A DNA stretch of 64,000 nucleotides from GCA-003244245 sp963822695 (GCA_963822695.1 CAWGJH010000024.1:248001-312000); one strand, 5' to 3'; positions 49,395-59,988 are shown, numbered from the stretch's first letter. The notes: a model not told the origin generated them from the letters alone. Numbers and translations: made by a program.

Positions 49395-50282
49395 TCAGCC
49401 GGCGGAGGCCTCCAGCATCTTGCTTCGGAGCCGGAGCACCGCCCTGGTGTGCAGTTGGCATACCCGGGACTCGGTGACGCCGAGCACCCGGCCGATCTCG
49501 GCGAGGGTGAGGTTCTCGAAGTAGTACAGCGAGACCACCACGCGATCCCGGTCGGTAAGCTGCGAGACCGCTTCGGCAAGCAGGCGCCTACTCTCAACCG
49601 AATCAAAAAATGCGCCCGGTTCCTCCACGGTGTCATCGGGCAACGTCTCAGCGATCGACGTGCCGCCGCGGCCCACGGCAATGAGTTCATCGAGCGCGAC
49701 CACACTGGTCAGCTGTAGCTGGGCATAGAGTTCCCGCAACTCAGCAATGGTGATACCAAGCTCGGCAGCCACCTCCGCATCGGTGGCAGAACGCTGCAAC
49801 CGACTCTCCAGGCGTTCTAGCGCGCGCTCCACTTCGCGGGCCCGGCTGCGCACCGAACGGGGCACCCAATCCTGAGCGCGCAACTCGTCCAGGATCGCCC
49901 CCCGGATCCGCTGCATCGCATAGGTCTCGAACTTTAAACCCCGCCCGGGCTCGAACCGGTCGATGGCGTCCCATAGGCCGAATACGCCCGACTGCACCAG
50001 GTCCGCGATGTCCACATGAGCGGGCAGCCCGGTTCCGACCCGGCCGGCCACGTACTTCACCAAAGGCGCATAGTGCAGAATCAGCCGATCGCGCAGGGCC
50101 GCGTCACGATGCTGACCGTAGGCCTGCCACAGCCCGACGATGCCAGCTTCCACCTCCTCGGCCCTGGCGTCAGCAGTCCCGCTCCAGGCCCCAGACTCGG
50201 CGGGGGAATCGGTAGGGGGGACGGCAGTGAGGATGCGGCCACGACCCCCGGAGTACTCAGGAACGGGGGTGGCTCCGGTCAT
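49395..50282 (-). CDS. whiG: RNA polymerase sigma factor, WhiG/FliA type
   Basis: 295 residues. Region 2 LILHYAPLVKYVAGRVGTGL and DIADLVQSGVFGLWDAIDRF; region 3; region 4 LTDRDRVVVSLYYFENLTLA, EIGRVLGVTESRVCQLHTRA. The sequence is closest to Streptomyces WhiG, which starts the switch from aerial growth to sporulation. The start overlaps the end of xerC by 26 bases. No anti-sigma gene is next to it. Confidence 0.92.
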   Translation of the reverse strand: MTGATPVPEYSGGRGRILTAVPPTDSPAESGAWSGTADARAEEVEAGIVGLWQAYGQHRDAALRDRLILHYAPLVKYVAGRVGTGLPAHVDIADLVQSGVFGLWDAIDRFEPGRGLKFETYAMQRIRGAILDELRAQDWVPRSVRSRAREVERALERLESRLQRSATDAEVAAELGITIAELRELYAQLQLTSVVALDELIAVGRGGTSIAETLPDDTVEEPGAFFDSVESRRLLAEAVSQLTDRDRVVVSLYYFENLTLAEIGRVLGVTESRVCQLHTRAVLRLRSKMLEASAG

Positions 50283-51198
50283 GGATCGCCTTCAGCCTCT
50301 CGACGGTGACATGCGTGTAGATCTGCGTGGTGGCGAGCGTAGCGTGACCGAGTAACTCCTGAACGATGCGCAGATCTGCGCCCCCCTCCAGCAGATGAGT
50401 CGCGGCGCTGTGCCGCAGGCCGTGCGGACCCATGTCCGGTGCACCCGGCACCGCACCGACCACGTCGTGCACAACGGTCCGGATGATCCGCTGGTCGACC
50501 CGTCCGCCACGCGCTCCAAGGAACAGCGCCCCTGCTGAATGGGGATGCGCGAGCGCAGGGCGCCCTTGTTCGAGCCAGCGGAGCAGGGCGCGTTCAGCGG
50601 GCAGCCCGTAGGGCACTGCGCGTTCCTTGGAACCCTTACCGAGGACCCGGACCAGGCGCCGCTGCGTGTCGAGGTCGCTAAGATCAAGACCACAAAGCTC
50701 GGCGACGCGTATCCCGGTCGCGTACAACAACTCCGCAATGGCATGATCACGTAACGCAATCGGATCCGCCTCGGTGGCACCGTGTTGCGCGGCGTGGAGT
50801 GCCGCGGCAGCCTGTTCCGAGTTCAGCACTGCGGGCAGGGCTCGCCGCGGTCGTGGCGCAACCAGCCGCGGCCCCGGGTCGCTGCCCAGTACTCCAGCTC
50901 GGGTAGCCCAGGCGGTGAAGGCGCGAGCTGCCGCTGCCCGCCGCGCCAGCGTGCTGCGCCGGTGGCCACTGCGGTGCTGCGCGCCCAGCCAGCCGCGCAG
51001 TAGCGGGAGGTCCAATGTCGCGAGATCGTCGCGGCCCGCATCCGCCAGGTACCGCAACAGAGCGGTGACGTCGCCGCGGTAAGCCCGCACCGTGTGCGGT
51101 GACAGCCCACGCACGGAGCGCAGATAGGCCGCGAAGCGCTCCCGACACGCCACCAGAGCCTCCGGTAGGGAGTCAGGTGCCGGCCGGTCCTCGCTCAC
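50257..51198 (-). CDS. xerC: Tyrosine recombinase XerC
   Basis: 313 residues from GTG 51198. N-terminal SAM-like domain ERFAAYLRSVRGLSPHTVRA; catalytic residues Arg in LLYATGIRVAELCG, Lys in GKGSKERAVP, HxxR in HGLRHSAATHLL, His in LLGHATLATT, and Tyr in QIYTHVTVERLK. It resolves chromosome dimers at dif with XerD. The frame continues upstream into dprA-region DNA and is not coding there. Confidence 0.95.
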   Translation of the reverse strand: MSEDRPAPDSLPEALVACRERFAAYLRSVRGLSPHTVRAYRGDVTALLRYLADAGRDDLATLDLPLLRGWLGAQHRSGHRRSTLARRAAAARAFTAWATRAGVLGSDPGPRLVAPRPRRALPAVLNSEQAAAALHAAQHGATEADPIALRDHAIAELLYATGIRVAELCGLDLSDLDTQRRLVRVLGKGSKERAVPYGLPAERALLRWLEQGRPALAHPHSAGALFLGARGGRVDQRIIRTVVHDVVGAVPGAPDMGPHGLRHSAATHLLEGGADLRIVQELLGHATLATTQIYTHVTVERLKAIHDRSHPRS

Positions 51199-51230
51199 CC
51201 GCAGGACGCTGCGCTCCCAAGGGCGCCACG

Positions 51231-52391
51231 TCAAGCACCGCCACGCCCGGCGTCGGGCAGCAGCCGGTACCAACCGCTCACCCCGCACCCCACCAGTCCC
51301 CGCAGCTCCAACAACGGCAGCACGGAGCGCACCCGGTGGAGCGGCACCCCGGAGTCGCGCACCAGCTGCTCCGGATGCCGGGGAGCCCTCGCGGGCAGCG
51401 CCTCGTACACCGCCAGCAGCTCCGGGCTCAGCTCGTCGGTGCACCGGCGGGGTGTGCTCAGTGGCGGCGCGAGGTCCGCCCCGATCCGCCCCACCGCCTC
51501 CACCACCTCCGTCGCCCGAGTGACCAACACTGCCTGCTCCTCGCGCACCAGCAGGTGGCAACCGATGGACAGCGCCGACGTGACCGGACCTGGCACCGCC
51601 ATCACAACCCGGCCCAGCGCGGCTGCGGCGGAGGCGGTGCGCCGGGCACCGCTGCGGACACCAGCCTCGACCACGACGGTGCCGGCCGCGAACGCGGCAA
51701 TCAGGCGATTGCGGACCAGGAAGCGGTGCCGCGCAGGCCAGATACCCGGCGGGTACTCGCTGACCACCGCGCCGACCTCAGCTATCCGGTCCAGCAGCCC
51801 CTGGTGGCCTGCCGGGTAAGCCCGATCCAGCCCACAGGCTTGCACCGCAACAGTGCGGCCCTCGGCGGCCAGCGCGCCCCGGTGCGCCGCACCGTCGATG
51901 CCGAACGCGGCGCCGGAGACCACCGCAAAGCCATTCTCGGCAAGTTCGTAGCCGAACTCGGCTGCGACGTGCTCCCCGTATTCGGTCGCAGCTCTTGCCC
52001 CCACGACTGCCACCGTCCGCTCGCCGAGCTCGTCAAGACGGCCAGCTCCCCGCACCCAGAGCGCCACTGGGGCACGCCAGCGCTCGTCGGTCTGGGCAAC
52101 GGGCGTAGCGAAGCAGGTGAACGCCTCGGCGGGCCACTCGGCGTCCTCAGGAACCACCAACCGGCCCCCCATCGCGGCGATCGCGGACAGGTCAGCCTCG
52201 GCCCGGTCCTCCGCCCGGCGGGCACTGGTCTCCGCAGCCACCCGGTAGGGCACCTGCCCCGCAGCCACCAACCGGGCCGCCCGCACCGGACCAACCTCGC
52301 TGACCAGCTCGGACAGCGCTGCAGCGGGGGGCTCGGCAACCCGGTTGAGGTAGGCCCGGGCCCGGCGCAGCTCGCGCTCCCCCGGCGTCAT
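51231..52391 (-). CDS. dprA: DNA-processing protein DprA
   Basis: 386 residues. Rossmann-like domain VAVVGARAATEYGEHVAAEF, VVSGAAFGIDGAAHRGALAA, FLVRNRLIAAFAAGTVVVEA; C-terminal winged helix LSPELLAVYEALPARAPRHP. It loads RecA on incoming single strands in competent bacteria, but is widespread in species with no known competence. Its start overlaps the comM stop. Confidence 0.95.
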   Translation of the reverse strand: MTPGERELRRARAYLNRVAEPPAAALSELVSEVGPVRAARLVAAGQVPYRVAAETSARRAEDRAEADLSAIAAMGGRLVVPEDAEWPAEAFTCFATPVAQTDERWRAPVALWVRGAGRLDELGERTVAVVGARAATEYGEHVAAEFGYELAENGFAVVSGAAFGIDGAAHRGALAAEGRTVAVQACGLDRAYPAGHQGLLDRIAEVGAVVSEYPPGIWPARHRFLVRNRLIAAFAAGTVVVEAGVRSGARRTASAAAALGRVVMAVPGPVTSALSIGCHLLVREEQAVLVTRATEVVEAVGRIGADLAPPLSTPRRCTDELSPELLAVYEALPARAPRHPEQLVRDSGVPLHRVRSVLPLLELRGLVGCGVSGWYRLLPDAGRGGA

Positions 52392-53899
52392 GCCGCCCTC
52401 CGGTCCCGCAGACCCATCGCGACGCTCACGTCCTCGACCAGCGGGCGGTCCCGACCGGCCAGGTCAGCTACCGTCCACGCCAACCGCAACGCGCGATCCG
52501 CCCCCCTAGCGGTCACCATGCCCCGATGCAGCGCTGCCGCGATCGGCTCGGTCACCGCTCGCGGCAGCCGGAACCGTCGCCGCAACACCGGCCCGGGCAC
52601 CTCGGCATTCGTGCTCCAGCCGGTGCCCGCCCACCGCGCACGGGCGGCGGCGCGGGCCTGGAGCACCCGTTCACGCACCACCGCAGTGCTCTCCGGTTCC
52701 GCGTCGGCCTGACCCATATCCCGCACCGGACGCATCGCCACCCGCAGATCCACCCGATCCAGCAACGGCCCCGACAATCGGCCCAGATACCGCCTGCGTG
52801 CCGAGGGGGCACAGGTGCAGTCCCGATCATTGGGCGGAGCACACGGGCACGGGTTCGCCGCGAGCACCAGCTGGCACCGTGCCGGGTAGCGCACCACCCC
52901 GTCCCGACGAGCCAACCGCACCTCGCCATCCTCCAACGGTGTCCGCAGCGCCTCCAACGACCTTGGTCCGAACTCAGCAACCTCATCGAGGAACAACACC
53001 CCACGGTGCGCTCGGCTTACCGCGCCGGGCTTGGCCAGCCCCGAACCACCGCCGACCAGCGCGGCCACCGAGCTGGTGTGATGCGGCGCTACGAACGGAG
53101 GCACGGTGATCAGCGGGGTCTCCGGGGCGAGCAGACCGGCCACTGAGTGCACTGCGGTCACCTCAAGCGCCTCCCGGTCGGTGAGCGCCGGCAGCAGCCC
53201 AACCATCCGCTGGGCCAGCATGGTCTTGCCCGTCCCCGGGGGCCCGGTCAGCAGCAGATGGTGACCGCCCGCGGCGGCGACCTCCACTGCCCAGCGGGCG
53301 TCGCCCTGTTCCAGCACGTCGCCGAGGTCGGGGACCGTCGACGGTGGTGCCGGGCGCAGCGGGCCGGGACACGCCAACCCGGCGGCGGGGTTTCGCAACC
53401 AGCTGAGCACATCCCTCAGGCAGGTCGCGCCGTGCACCTGCACCCCGTCAACCAGGGAGGCCTCGGCGAGCGAAGCGGTCGGCACCACCACCTGGCCGAT
53501 GCCTACCTGGCGGGCGGCGAGTACAGCCGGCAGCACGCCTCGTACCTGACGCAGCCGGCCGTCCAGGGCCAGCTCCCCGATCAGCACCAGCCCGTGCAGC
53601 CGCTCAGCCGGGATCCGGCGGTCCGCAGCGAGCAATGCGCAGGCCAACGCGAGGTCGTAGCTGCTTCCGCCCTTGGGCAGGGTGGCCGGCGATAGCGCGA
53701 GGGTCATCCGCCGCGGTGGCCACCGCTCACCTGAGTTGAGCACCGCGGCCCGCACCCGGTCCCGCGCCTCGGACAAGGCGGTATCGGGCAACCCAACCAT
53801 CTGCAGCCCTGGCAGACCCGGACCGATGTGGGCCTCGATCTCCACCAGCACCCCGTCAACCCCGTGCAGCGCCACCGCCCAGGCGCTGGCAAGCGACAT
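52388..53899 (-). CDS. comM: YifB/ComM-type Mg-chelatase-like AAA+ ATPase
   Basis: 503 residues from ATG 53899, one base overlapping the yraN stop. N-terminal ChlI domain (GVDGVLVEIEAHIGPGLPGL, ALSPATLPKGGSSYDLALA); Walker A LTGPPGTGKTMLAQRM; Walker B GVLFLDEVAEF; C-terminal ALRLAWTVADLAGRDRP. ComM is a branch-migration helicase in Vibrio natural transformation. The open frame upstream of 53899 is yraN DNA read in another frame. Confidence 0.93.
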   Translation of the reverse strand: MSLASAWAVALHGVDGVLVEIEAHIGPGLPGLQMVGLPDTALSEARDRVRAAVLNSGERWPPRRMTLALSPATLPKGGSSYDLALACALLAADRRIPAERLHGLVLIGELALDGRLRQVRGVLPAVLAARQVGIGQVVVPTASLAEASLVDGVQVHGATCLRDVLSWLRNPAAGLACPGPLRPAPPSTVPDLGDVLEQGDARWAVEVAAAGGHHLLLTGPPGTGKTMLAQRMVGLLPALTDREALEVTAVHSVAGLLAPETPLITVPPFVAPHHTSSVAALVGGGSGLAKPGAVSRAHRGVLFLDEVAEFGPRSLEALRTPLEDGEVRLARRDGVVRYPARCQLVLAANPCPCAPPNDRDCTCAPSARRRYLGRLSGPLLDRVDLRVAMRPVRDMGQADAEPESTAVVRERVLQARAAARARWAGTGWSTNAEVPGPVLRRRFRLPRAVTEPIAAALHRGMVTARGADRALRLAWTVADLAGRDRPLVEDVSVAMGLRDRRAA

Positions 53900-54279
53900 C
53901 AGAACGCACCTTGCAGGTGCTCCACGGTGACCGGCCCATCCTGCGGGCACAGCACCGCCAGCACGTCGAAGCGGATCTCGCACCAGCCCACCCGGTACGC
54001 CCGCAGCCACGCCGCCGTGACCCGTCTTATCCGAGCCGCCTTCGCCGGCGTCACGCCCTCGGACGGTTCCCCATACCCGGTCCCCGATCGGGTCTTGACC
54101 TCGCACACGACAAGGCGCTGGCCATCGGTCGCAATAAGATCGACCTCGCCTTCCCGGCAACGCCAGTTCCGGGAGAGCACCACGAGCCCGGTGCCGGCGA
54201 GGTAGTCCGCCGCCAGGTCCTCGCCCCGCCTGCCCAGCTCGTCACTACGGCGGTCCGCCGCCTGTGCCGTCGTCTCCAT
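53899..54279 (-). CDS. yraN: YraN family (UPF0102) endonuclease-like protein
   Basis: 126 residues from ATG 54279 (METTAQAADRRSDELGRRGE). The UPF0102 core reads DLAADYLAGTGLVVLSRNWR, REGEVDLIATDGQRLVVCEV and VKTRSGTGYGEPSEGVTP, with the PD-(D/E)XK-like E...D...EVK residues. Often in the yraN-comM-dprA cluster; function unclear but DNA-related. Two DnaA-box-like sites lie about 85-110 bases upstream. Confidence 0.9.
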   Translation of the reverse strand: METTAQAADRRSDELGRRGEDLAADYLAGTGLVVLSRNWRCREGEVDLIATDGQRLVVCEVKTRSGTGYGEPSEGVTPAKAARIRRVTAAWLRAYRVGWCEIRFDVLAVLCPQDGPVTVEHLQGAF

Positions 54280-54361
54280 CCTGACCTCCCCTTTCCTCGG
54301 CGATCTCCAGCCACGAGGCTGCCGAGCCGGGGCGGCGCGGTCGACATCGCGCTGGCAGATC

Positions 54362-54389
54362 TGTGGACAACAGGGGCCGGTGTGGATAA
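54362..54389. promoter_or_regulatory. Two perfect DnaA boxes upstream of yraN
   Basis: TGTGGACAA (54362-54370) and TGTGGATAA (54381-54389) are the reverse complements of TTGTCCACA and TTATCCACA, both perfect DnaA-box forms, 10 bases apart in the same orientation. They are in the 54280-54739 interval, which holds no confident gene. A role as a DnaA-responsive site for yraN/comM/dprA, or as a DnaA titration site, is inference. Confidence 0.5.
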
Positions 54390-54739
54390 GTGGAGTGCGC
54401 AGAGCGGGTCGTCCACGGGAATTGTCAGGATGGCGGGCTATATGGCGCCACCCCAGTCCCCACCTCATTCCGTCTCATTCCCTCAGACCCGACACGCACG
54501 CGACACCGGAGCCCGATGCCAGCACTGGTCGAGAGTCGGTGGCCACGACTCTCGACCCCCGCCGGTAATCGGCCACGACCGCTGGAGGAACAGCAGTGAC
54601 CAGTCGGCGAGAAGGACACGAGCAACGCTCACGGATGAAAGAGCACTCTGCGTATCGTGTCGGCGTGAAACACCGTCCAGGCACATCCCGGTCATGTATC
54701 AGGTATGCCGTCAACGCACTCACCGAGGAGACGCAGGCC

Positions 54740-55942
<1,203 letters not shown>

Positions 55943-55966
55943 AGGAGAGTGCCATAAGCAGTGCGA

Positions 55967-56290
55967 TCAACCGCCGAAGGGGCCACCTTCGGGCAGCCGT
56001 AGGTCTGGTTTGTCCACTTCCTCGATGTTGACGTCCTTGAATGTGAGCACTCGGACGTTCTTGACGAACCGGGCCGGCCGGTAGAGGTCCCACACCCAGG
56101 CATCGGACATCCGCACCTCGAAGTACACCTCGCCCTCGGCGTTGCGCGCCTGCACATCCACCGCGTTGGCCAGATAAAAGCGCCGCTCGGTCTCTATGAC
56201 ATAAGTGAATTGACCAACGACGTCGCGGTACTCCTTGTAGATCGAGAGCTCCATCTCGGTCTCATACTTCTCGAGATCCTCGGCGCTCAT
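55967..56290 (-). CDS. DUF2469 protein
   Basis: 107 residues from ATG 56290 (MSAEDLEKYETEMELSIYKE); 25 codons upstream are also open but the homologous start is here. The sequence YRDVVGQFTYVIETERRFYL, FEVRMSDAWVWDLYRPARFV and VRVLTFKDVNIEEVDKPDLR covers DUF2469, an actinobacterial family beside rnhB. Function unknown. Confidence 0.92.
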   Translation of the reverse strand: MSAEDLEKYETEMELSIYKEYRDVVGQFTYVIETERRFYLANAVDVQARNAEGEVYFEVRMSDAWVWDLYRPARFVKNVRVLTFKDVNIEEVDKPDLRLPEGGPFGG

Positions 56291-56309
56291 CGACGGCCCA
56301 TCGGTCGCT

Positions 56310-57146
56310 TCATCGGGTGCTGGCTCCTCCTGCTCGTGCCGTTGCGTGGTCAACGACTCCCCCATTCTGGACCAATGCTCGCCCCCTTACCGGCCCCACT
56401 ACTGGTCCCCCTATCGATGCTGGTCTCGCCCGTGCTCTCCGGCGTGGTGGGGCGTCCAGGCCGTGCAGACGCGCCGCCAGCACGACGTTGACGTAACTGA
56501 GCCGGTGTTCAGCGCACGGGCCACGCGCCAGCAGGGACGCGTTGTGCTCCGGCGTGCAGTAGCCCTTGTGCTCGCCGAAGCCATACCACGGCATCCGTTG
56601 GTGCAACTCGCCCATGATGCGGTCGCGGGTCACCTTGGCCAGCACCGAGGCCGCCGCCACACACGCCACGGCCCGGTCCCCGCCGATCACCGCCATGTTC
56701 GGGGCGGTCAGGCCGGGCACGCGGAACCCGTCGGTGAGCACGTAACCAGGGTGCAGGGCAAGGCCAGCGACGGCGCGACGCATACCCTCCAGATTGGCCA
56801 CGTGCACGCCCAACTCGTCAACCTCGTCGGGCGGGATCACCACCACACTTCTGGCCACCGCCCTGGTAACGATCAAGTCGTAGTAGTGCTCCCGGCGCGG
56901 CACGGTGAGCAGCTTGGAGTCGGTGAGTCCGGCCAGAGCCGCCGCATCAGCCGGCCGAAGCACACACCCCGCAACCACCAGCGGACCAGCGCAGGCCCCT
57001 CGACCGGCCTCATCCACCCCAGCGACCGGGCCCAAGCCCTTGCGGTGCAGAACAGCCTGCAGTGCCCACGTGCCGCCGTCCCTGCGCACCACCGCCCTCG
57101 GCGGTCGCGGCAGGATCTGGCGGGTGCTATGCGCCACGGGCGGCAC
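56310..57146 (-). CDS. rnhB: Ribonuclease HII
   Basis: 278 residues from GTG 57146. Catalytic acids: D and E in VAGVDEAGRGACAGPLVVAG, then YVLTDGFRV (D) and AKVTRDRIM (D); KGY in FGEHKGYCTPEHNASL. It removes RNA from RNA/DNA hybrids. The C-terminal 45 residues after LHGLDAPP are low complexity and not part of the enzyme core. Confidence 0.95.
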   Translation of the reverse strand: MPPVAHSTRQILPRPPRAVVRRDGGTWALQAVLHRKGLGPVAGVDEAGRGACAGPLVVAGCVLRPADAAALAGLTDSKLLTVPRREHYYDLIVTRAVARSVVVIPPDEVDELGVHVANLEGMRRAVAGLALHPGYVLTDGFRVPGLTAPNMAVIGGDRAVACVAAASVLAKVTRDRIMGELHQRMPWYGFGEHKGYCTPEHNASLLARGPCAEHRLSYVNVVLAARLHGLDAPPRRRARARPASIGGPVVGPVRGRALVQNGGVVDHATARAGGASTR

Positions 57147-57152
57147 TCCTCG

Positions 57153-58055
57153 TCAGCCACGCCTCCCGGCGACCACCCGCTCCCGCAGGCTCCGACCGCC
57201 TCGCAGCACCGGCCAGCTCAGCACCAGGCCCGCACCCAGCGGAAGGCCGGCGGGCCAGGACGGCCGGAAAGGCTCCGGCGCACCGAGTACGTTGGCATGC
57301 TGCGGATCGGGATCGGAGATACCCTGCCATCGCGACAGCGGAAGCACGATCAGGCGGGCTTTGCCGATGACGTTGCTCACCGGCACCGTACCCGAACGCT
57401 GGTCTGCCACGTGTCGCCGCGAGTCCGCGCTGTTGTTCCGATTGTCCCCCATCATCCATAAGTTGCCTTGGGGCACCGTGACCGGGCCGAACTCCTCCTG
57501 GGGCTCGTGCCCGATGAAGAAGGCGTAGGGTTCGGTCAGCGCAACGCCGTCGACCATGACCCGGTTCTGCTTATCGCAGCACTGCACGGTCTGGCCACCC
57601 ACCGCGATCACCCGCTTGACGAAGTCCCGCTCGTCCGGCGGCGCGAGGCCGATCAGCGCACCGGCCTGCTGGAGCCCACGGACCAGGACGTTGTCCGACC
57701 GCTGGCTGGAGAACTCGCTGCCCCAGGAGTCGGTACCGCGAAACACCACCACGTCGCCCGGTCTCGGATCGCGAAACCGGTAGGTCAGCTTGTCGACCAG
57801 CACCCGATCGTTGGTGCAGCCGGGGCAGCCATGCAGGGTCAGCTCCATGGACCCCGAAGGAATCACGTACACCCGGGCCAAGAATGTCTGGATCAGGAAC
57901 GTGAGCACCAGCGCGGTGAGCACCAGAATCGGCAACTCGCGCCAGAAGGAGCCCTTCTTGCGCTTGGACAAGCGATGCCGGTGCGGGCGGCGGCCGGGAG
58001 AATCACCGGGATCGCCGGCGCGAGAGAGGTCGGTCGAGCGAGCCAGGTGGGCCAC
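57153..58055 (-). CDS. lepB: Signal peptidase I
   Basis: 300 residues. One membrane helix (LPILVLTALVLTFLIQTFLA) after a basic tail, catalytic Ser in IPSGSMELTL, Lys in DFVKRVIAVGGQ, and box E LWMMGDNRNNSADSR. A second hydrophobic stretch near the C terminus (LPLGAGLVLSWPVL) may be a membrane helix. It removes signal peptides on the outer face of the membrane. Confidence 0.94.
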   Translation of the reverse strand: MAHLARSTDLSRAGDPGDSPGRRPHRHRLSKRKKGSFWRELPILVLTALVLTFLIQTFLARVYVIPSGSMELTLHGCPGCTNDRVLVDKLTYRFRDPRPGDVVVFRGTDSWGSEFSSQRSDNVLVRGLQQAGALIGLAPPDERDFVKRVIAVGGQTVQCCDKQNRVMVDGVALTEPYAFFIGHEPQEEFGPVTVPQGNLWMMGDNRNNSADSRRHVADQRSGTVPVSNVIGKARLIVLPLSRWQGISDPDPQHANVLGAPEPFRPSWPAGLPLGAGLVLSWPVLRGGRSLRERVVAGRRG

Positions 58056-58092
58056 GTCCTCAGGCTATCGACAGGCGACCGGTACCAGGGGA

Positions 58093-58452
58093 TCAGGACG
58101 CAGACGGCGTCTCACGCTTCTCCTTGATCTTGGCAGCCTTACCCCGAAGGTCACGAAGGTAGTACAGCTTGGCGCGTCGCACATCGCCGCGGGTGACAAT
58201 CTCGATCTTGGCGATGGTGGGGGTGTGCACCGGAAAGGTGCGCTCCACACCCACGCCGAAGGACATCTTGCGCACGGTGAAGGTTTCTCGCACTCCCCCA
58301 CCCTGACGGCGGATGACCGCGCCTTGGAATATCTGTACCCGCTGGCGCGAGCCCTCAATAACGCGGACGTGCACCTTGAGGGTGTCACCGGGCCGGAAGT
58401 CGGGGATATCGGACCGCAATGACTTCGCGTCCAGGGCGTCCAGGGTGTTCAT
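58093..58452 (-). CDS. rplS: 50S ribosomal protein L19
   Basis: 119 residues: MNTLDALDAKSLRSDIPDFR, the KVHVRVIEGSRQRVQIFQGA core and VRRAKLYYLRDLRGKAAKIK. It sits between trmD and lepB as in most actinobacteria. Confidence 0.97.
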   Translation of the reverse strand: MNTLDALDAKSLRSDIPDFRPGDTLKVHVRVIEGSRQRVQIFQGAVIRRQGGGVRETFTVRKMSFGVGVERTFPVHTPTIAKIEIVTRGDVRRAKLYYLRDLRGKAAKIKEKRETPSAS

Positions 58453-58532
58453 TGGGGGTCCATCCTCGTCATCGTGTGCTGCGCACGGTCTGGGGCACCC
58501 TCAGCGGGCGCGAACAATGGCTTTGGTGACAG

Positions 58533-58562
58533 CAGGGACGTCCGCCCTGGGGGCAGTCCCTG
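58533..58562 (-). repeat. Compound inverted repeat in the rplS leader
   Basis: CAGGGAC (58533-58539) pairs with GTCCCTG (58556-58562), and inside it GCCC pairs with GGGC around TGG, so the two stems can stack. It lies 81-110 bases upstream of the rplS ATG in the 203-bp trmD-rplS gap, which contains no gene. It may be a trmD terminator without T-tract or an L19 leader structure. Confidence 0.35.
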
Positions 58563-58655
58563 CCTCGTTCCGCTGTGGGAACCGATCCAGTGTGCCAGAC
58601 GCTGCCACCCGCGACGAAACCGGGCAGTTGATGTCTTGGGGGGGTGATAGGCGGT

Positions 58656-59408
58656 TCATCCCGGCGGGGCGACGAGGCCCTCGAGCAAGGCGCGGTCCGG
58701 GCCATCCAACGCACCGGGTGGCAGCGCCGCCAGCAGGTCGGGACGCCGCGCCGCGGTGCGCTCCACCGCGCGGTCCCGGCGCCAGCGAGCGATCGCGGCG
58801 TGGTTGCCCGAGCGGAGCACGGCGGGCACCTCCCGGCCCCGCCACACCTCGGGACGGGTATAGCAGGGCCCCTCCAGAAGGCCGTCAGAGAACGAGTCCT
58901 GCGTCGCCGAGGCAGGGTTGCCCAGCACCCCAGGCAACAGCCGGGCGATGGCCTCAACCATCACCAGCACGGCGACCTCACCCCCGACGAGCACGTAGTC
59001 GCCGATCGAGATCTCATCAACAACGACCCGGGCGGCCGCGTCGTCGATCACCCGCTGGTCGATGCCCTCATAGCGGCCGCAGGCAAAAACGAGCCGGGGT
59101 TGCGCAGCCAACTCAGCGGCCAACTGCTGGGTGAACCGCCGTCCAGCGGGGCTGGGCACTACCAACCGTGGCAGCGGCTCACCGGCCAGTACCTCATCCA
59201 GCGCCTCACCCCAAACATCGGGCCGCATCACCATACCGGGTCCACCACCGTAGGGTGCGTCGTCCACCGACCGGTGCACATCGTGAGTCCAATATCGCAG
59301 GTCATGCACCGTGAAGGCGATCAGGTTCCGCTCGATGGCCCGGCCGAGCAACGCCTCCCTGGCCGGTGTCAGATACTCGGGAAAGATTGTCACGACCTGA
59401 ATCAACAC
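58656..59408 (-). CDS. trmD: tRNA (guanine-37-N1)-methyltransferase
   Basis: 250 residues from GTG 59408. SPOUT knot region VFACGRYEGIDQRVIDD and EISIGDYVLVGGEVAVLVMV; N-terminal VDDAPYGGGPGMVM; C-terminal helical domain. It methylates G37 of tRNAs to prevent frameshifting. In the rpsP-KH-rimM-trmD operon. Confidence 0.96.
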   Translation of the reverse strand: MLIQVVTIFPEYLTPAREALLGRAIERNLIAFTVHDLRYWTHDVHRSVDDAPYGGGPGMVMRPDVWGEALDEVLAGEPLPRLVVPSPAGRRFTQQLAAELAAQPRLVFACGRYEGIDQRVIDDAAARVVVDEISIGDYVLVGGEVAVLVMVEAIARLLPGVLGNPASATQDSFSDGLLEGPCYTRPEVWRGREVPAVLRSGNHAAIARWRRDRAVERTAARRPDLLAALPPGALDGPDRALLEGLVAPPG

Positions 59409-59420
59409 AGCGCAACGCCC

Positions 59421-59966
59421 TTAGTCGAGCAACCCGGCAGGGGGATCGAGCACCACTCGGCCGCCAGCCAGGTCCACGTCGAGCACAATCGCCCGCACGA
59501 AGGGCACCAGCGCCTCACCACGGTCTGTCTCCAGCACCAGCAGGTCGCTGCCCGAGGCATGCACGACCTCGCGCACTGTACCTAGCAGTACGCCGTCAGA
59601 CCCCACAGCGGCCAAGCCCTCAAGCTGATGGTCATAGAACTCGTCTGGGTCGTCCAAGTCAGGCAGCGCCATGGTGTCGACGGTCAACACGAGGCCGCAC
59701 AGTTCCGCTGCCGCATCTCGATCTGCCACCCCGGCGAATCGCACGAGCAAGACTCCCCCGTGCGGACGGACAGTCTCCACGGTGAGGGTGTGGCCAGTGT
59801 CACCACGCAGTTGCGCACCGGCTGCGAACCGTTGCTCGGGGAAGTCGGTACGCACCCGCACCGCCACCTCCCCACGGAGGCCGTGGGGCCTGCCGATACG
59901 GCCGACCACCCGCTGCGTGCCCACGCCTGTCGCGTCGCTGCCCCTAGCGCCCCTGCCCGGCTGCAC
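59421..59966 (-). CDS. rimM: Ribosome maturation factor RimM
   Basis: 181 residues from GTG 59966, eight bases after GGAGG. The frame is open to 60026 but that would overlap the KH gene. Conserved GRIGRPHGLRGEVAVRVRTD, FAGVADRDAAAELCG, and the PRC-barrel part EFYDHQLEGLAAVG, LVLDPPAGLLD. It assists 30S maturation, with S19. Confidence 0.93.
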   Translation of the reverse strand: MQPGRGARGSDATGVGTQRVVGRIGRPHGLRGEVAVRVRTDFPEQRFAAGAQLRGDTGHTLTVETVRPHGGVLLVRFAGVADRDAAAELCGLVLTVDTMALPDLDDPDEFYDHQLEGLAAVGSDGVLLGTVREVVHASGSDLLVLETDRGEALVPFVRAIVLDVDLAGGRVVLDPPAGLLD

Positions 59967-59988
59967 GGTCGACGCCTCCGCTACCAAT

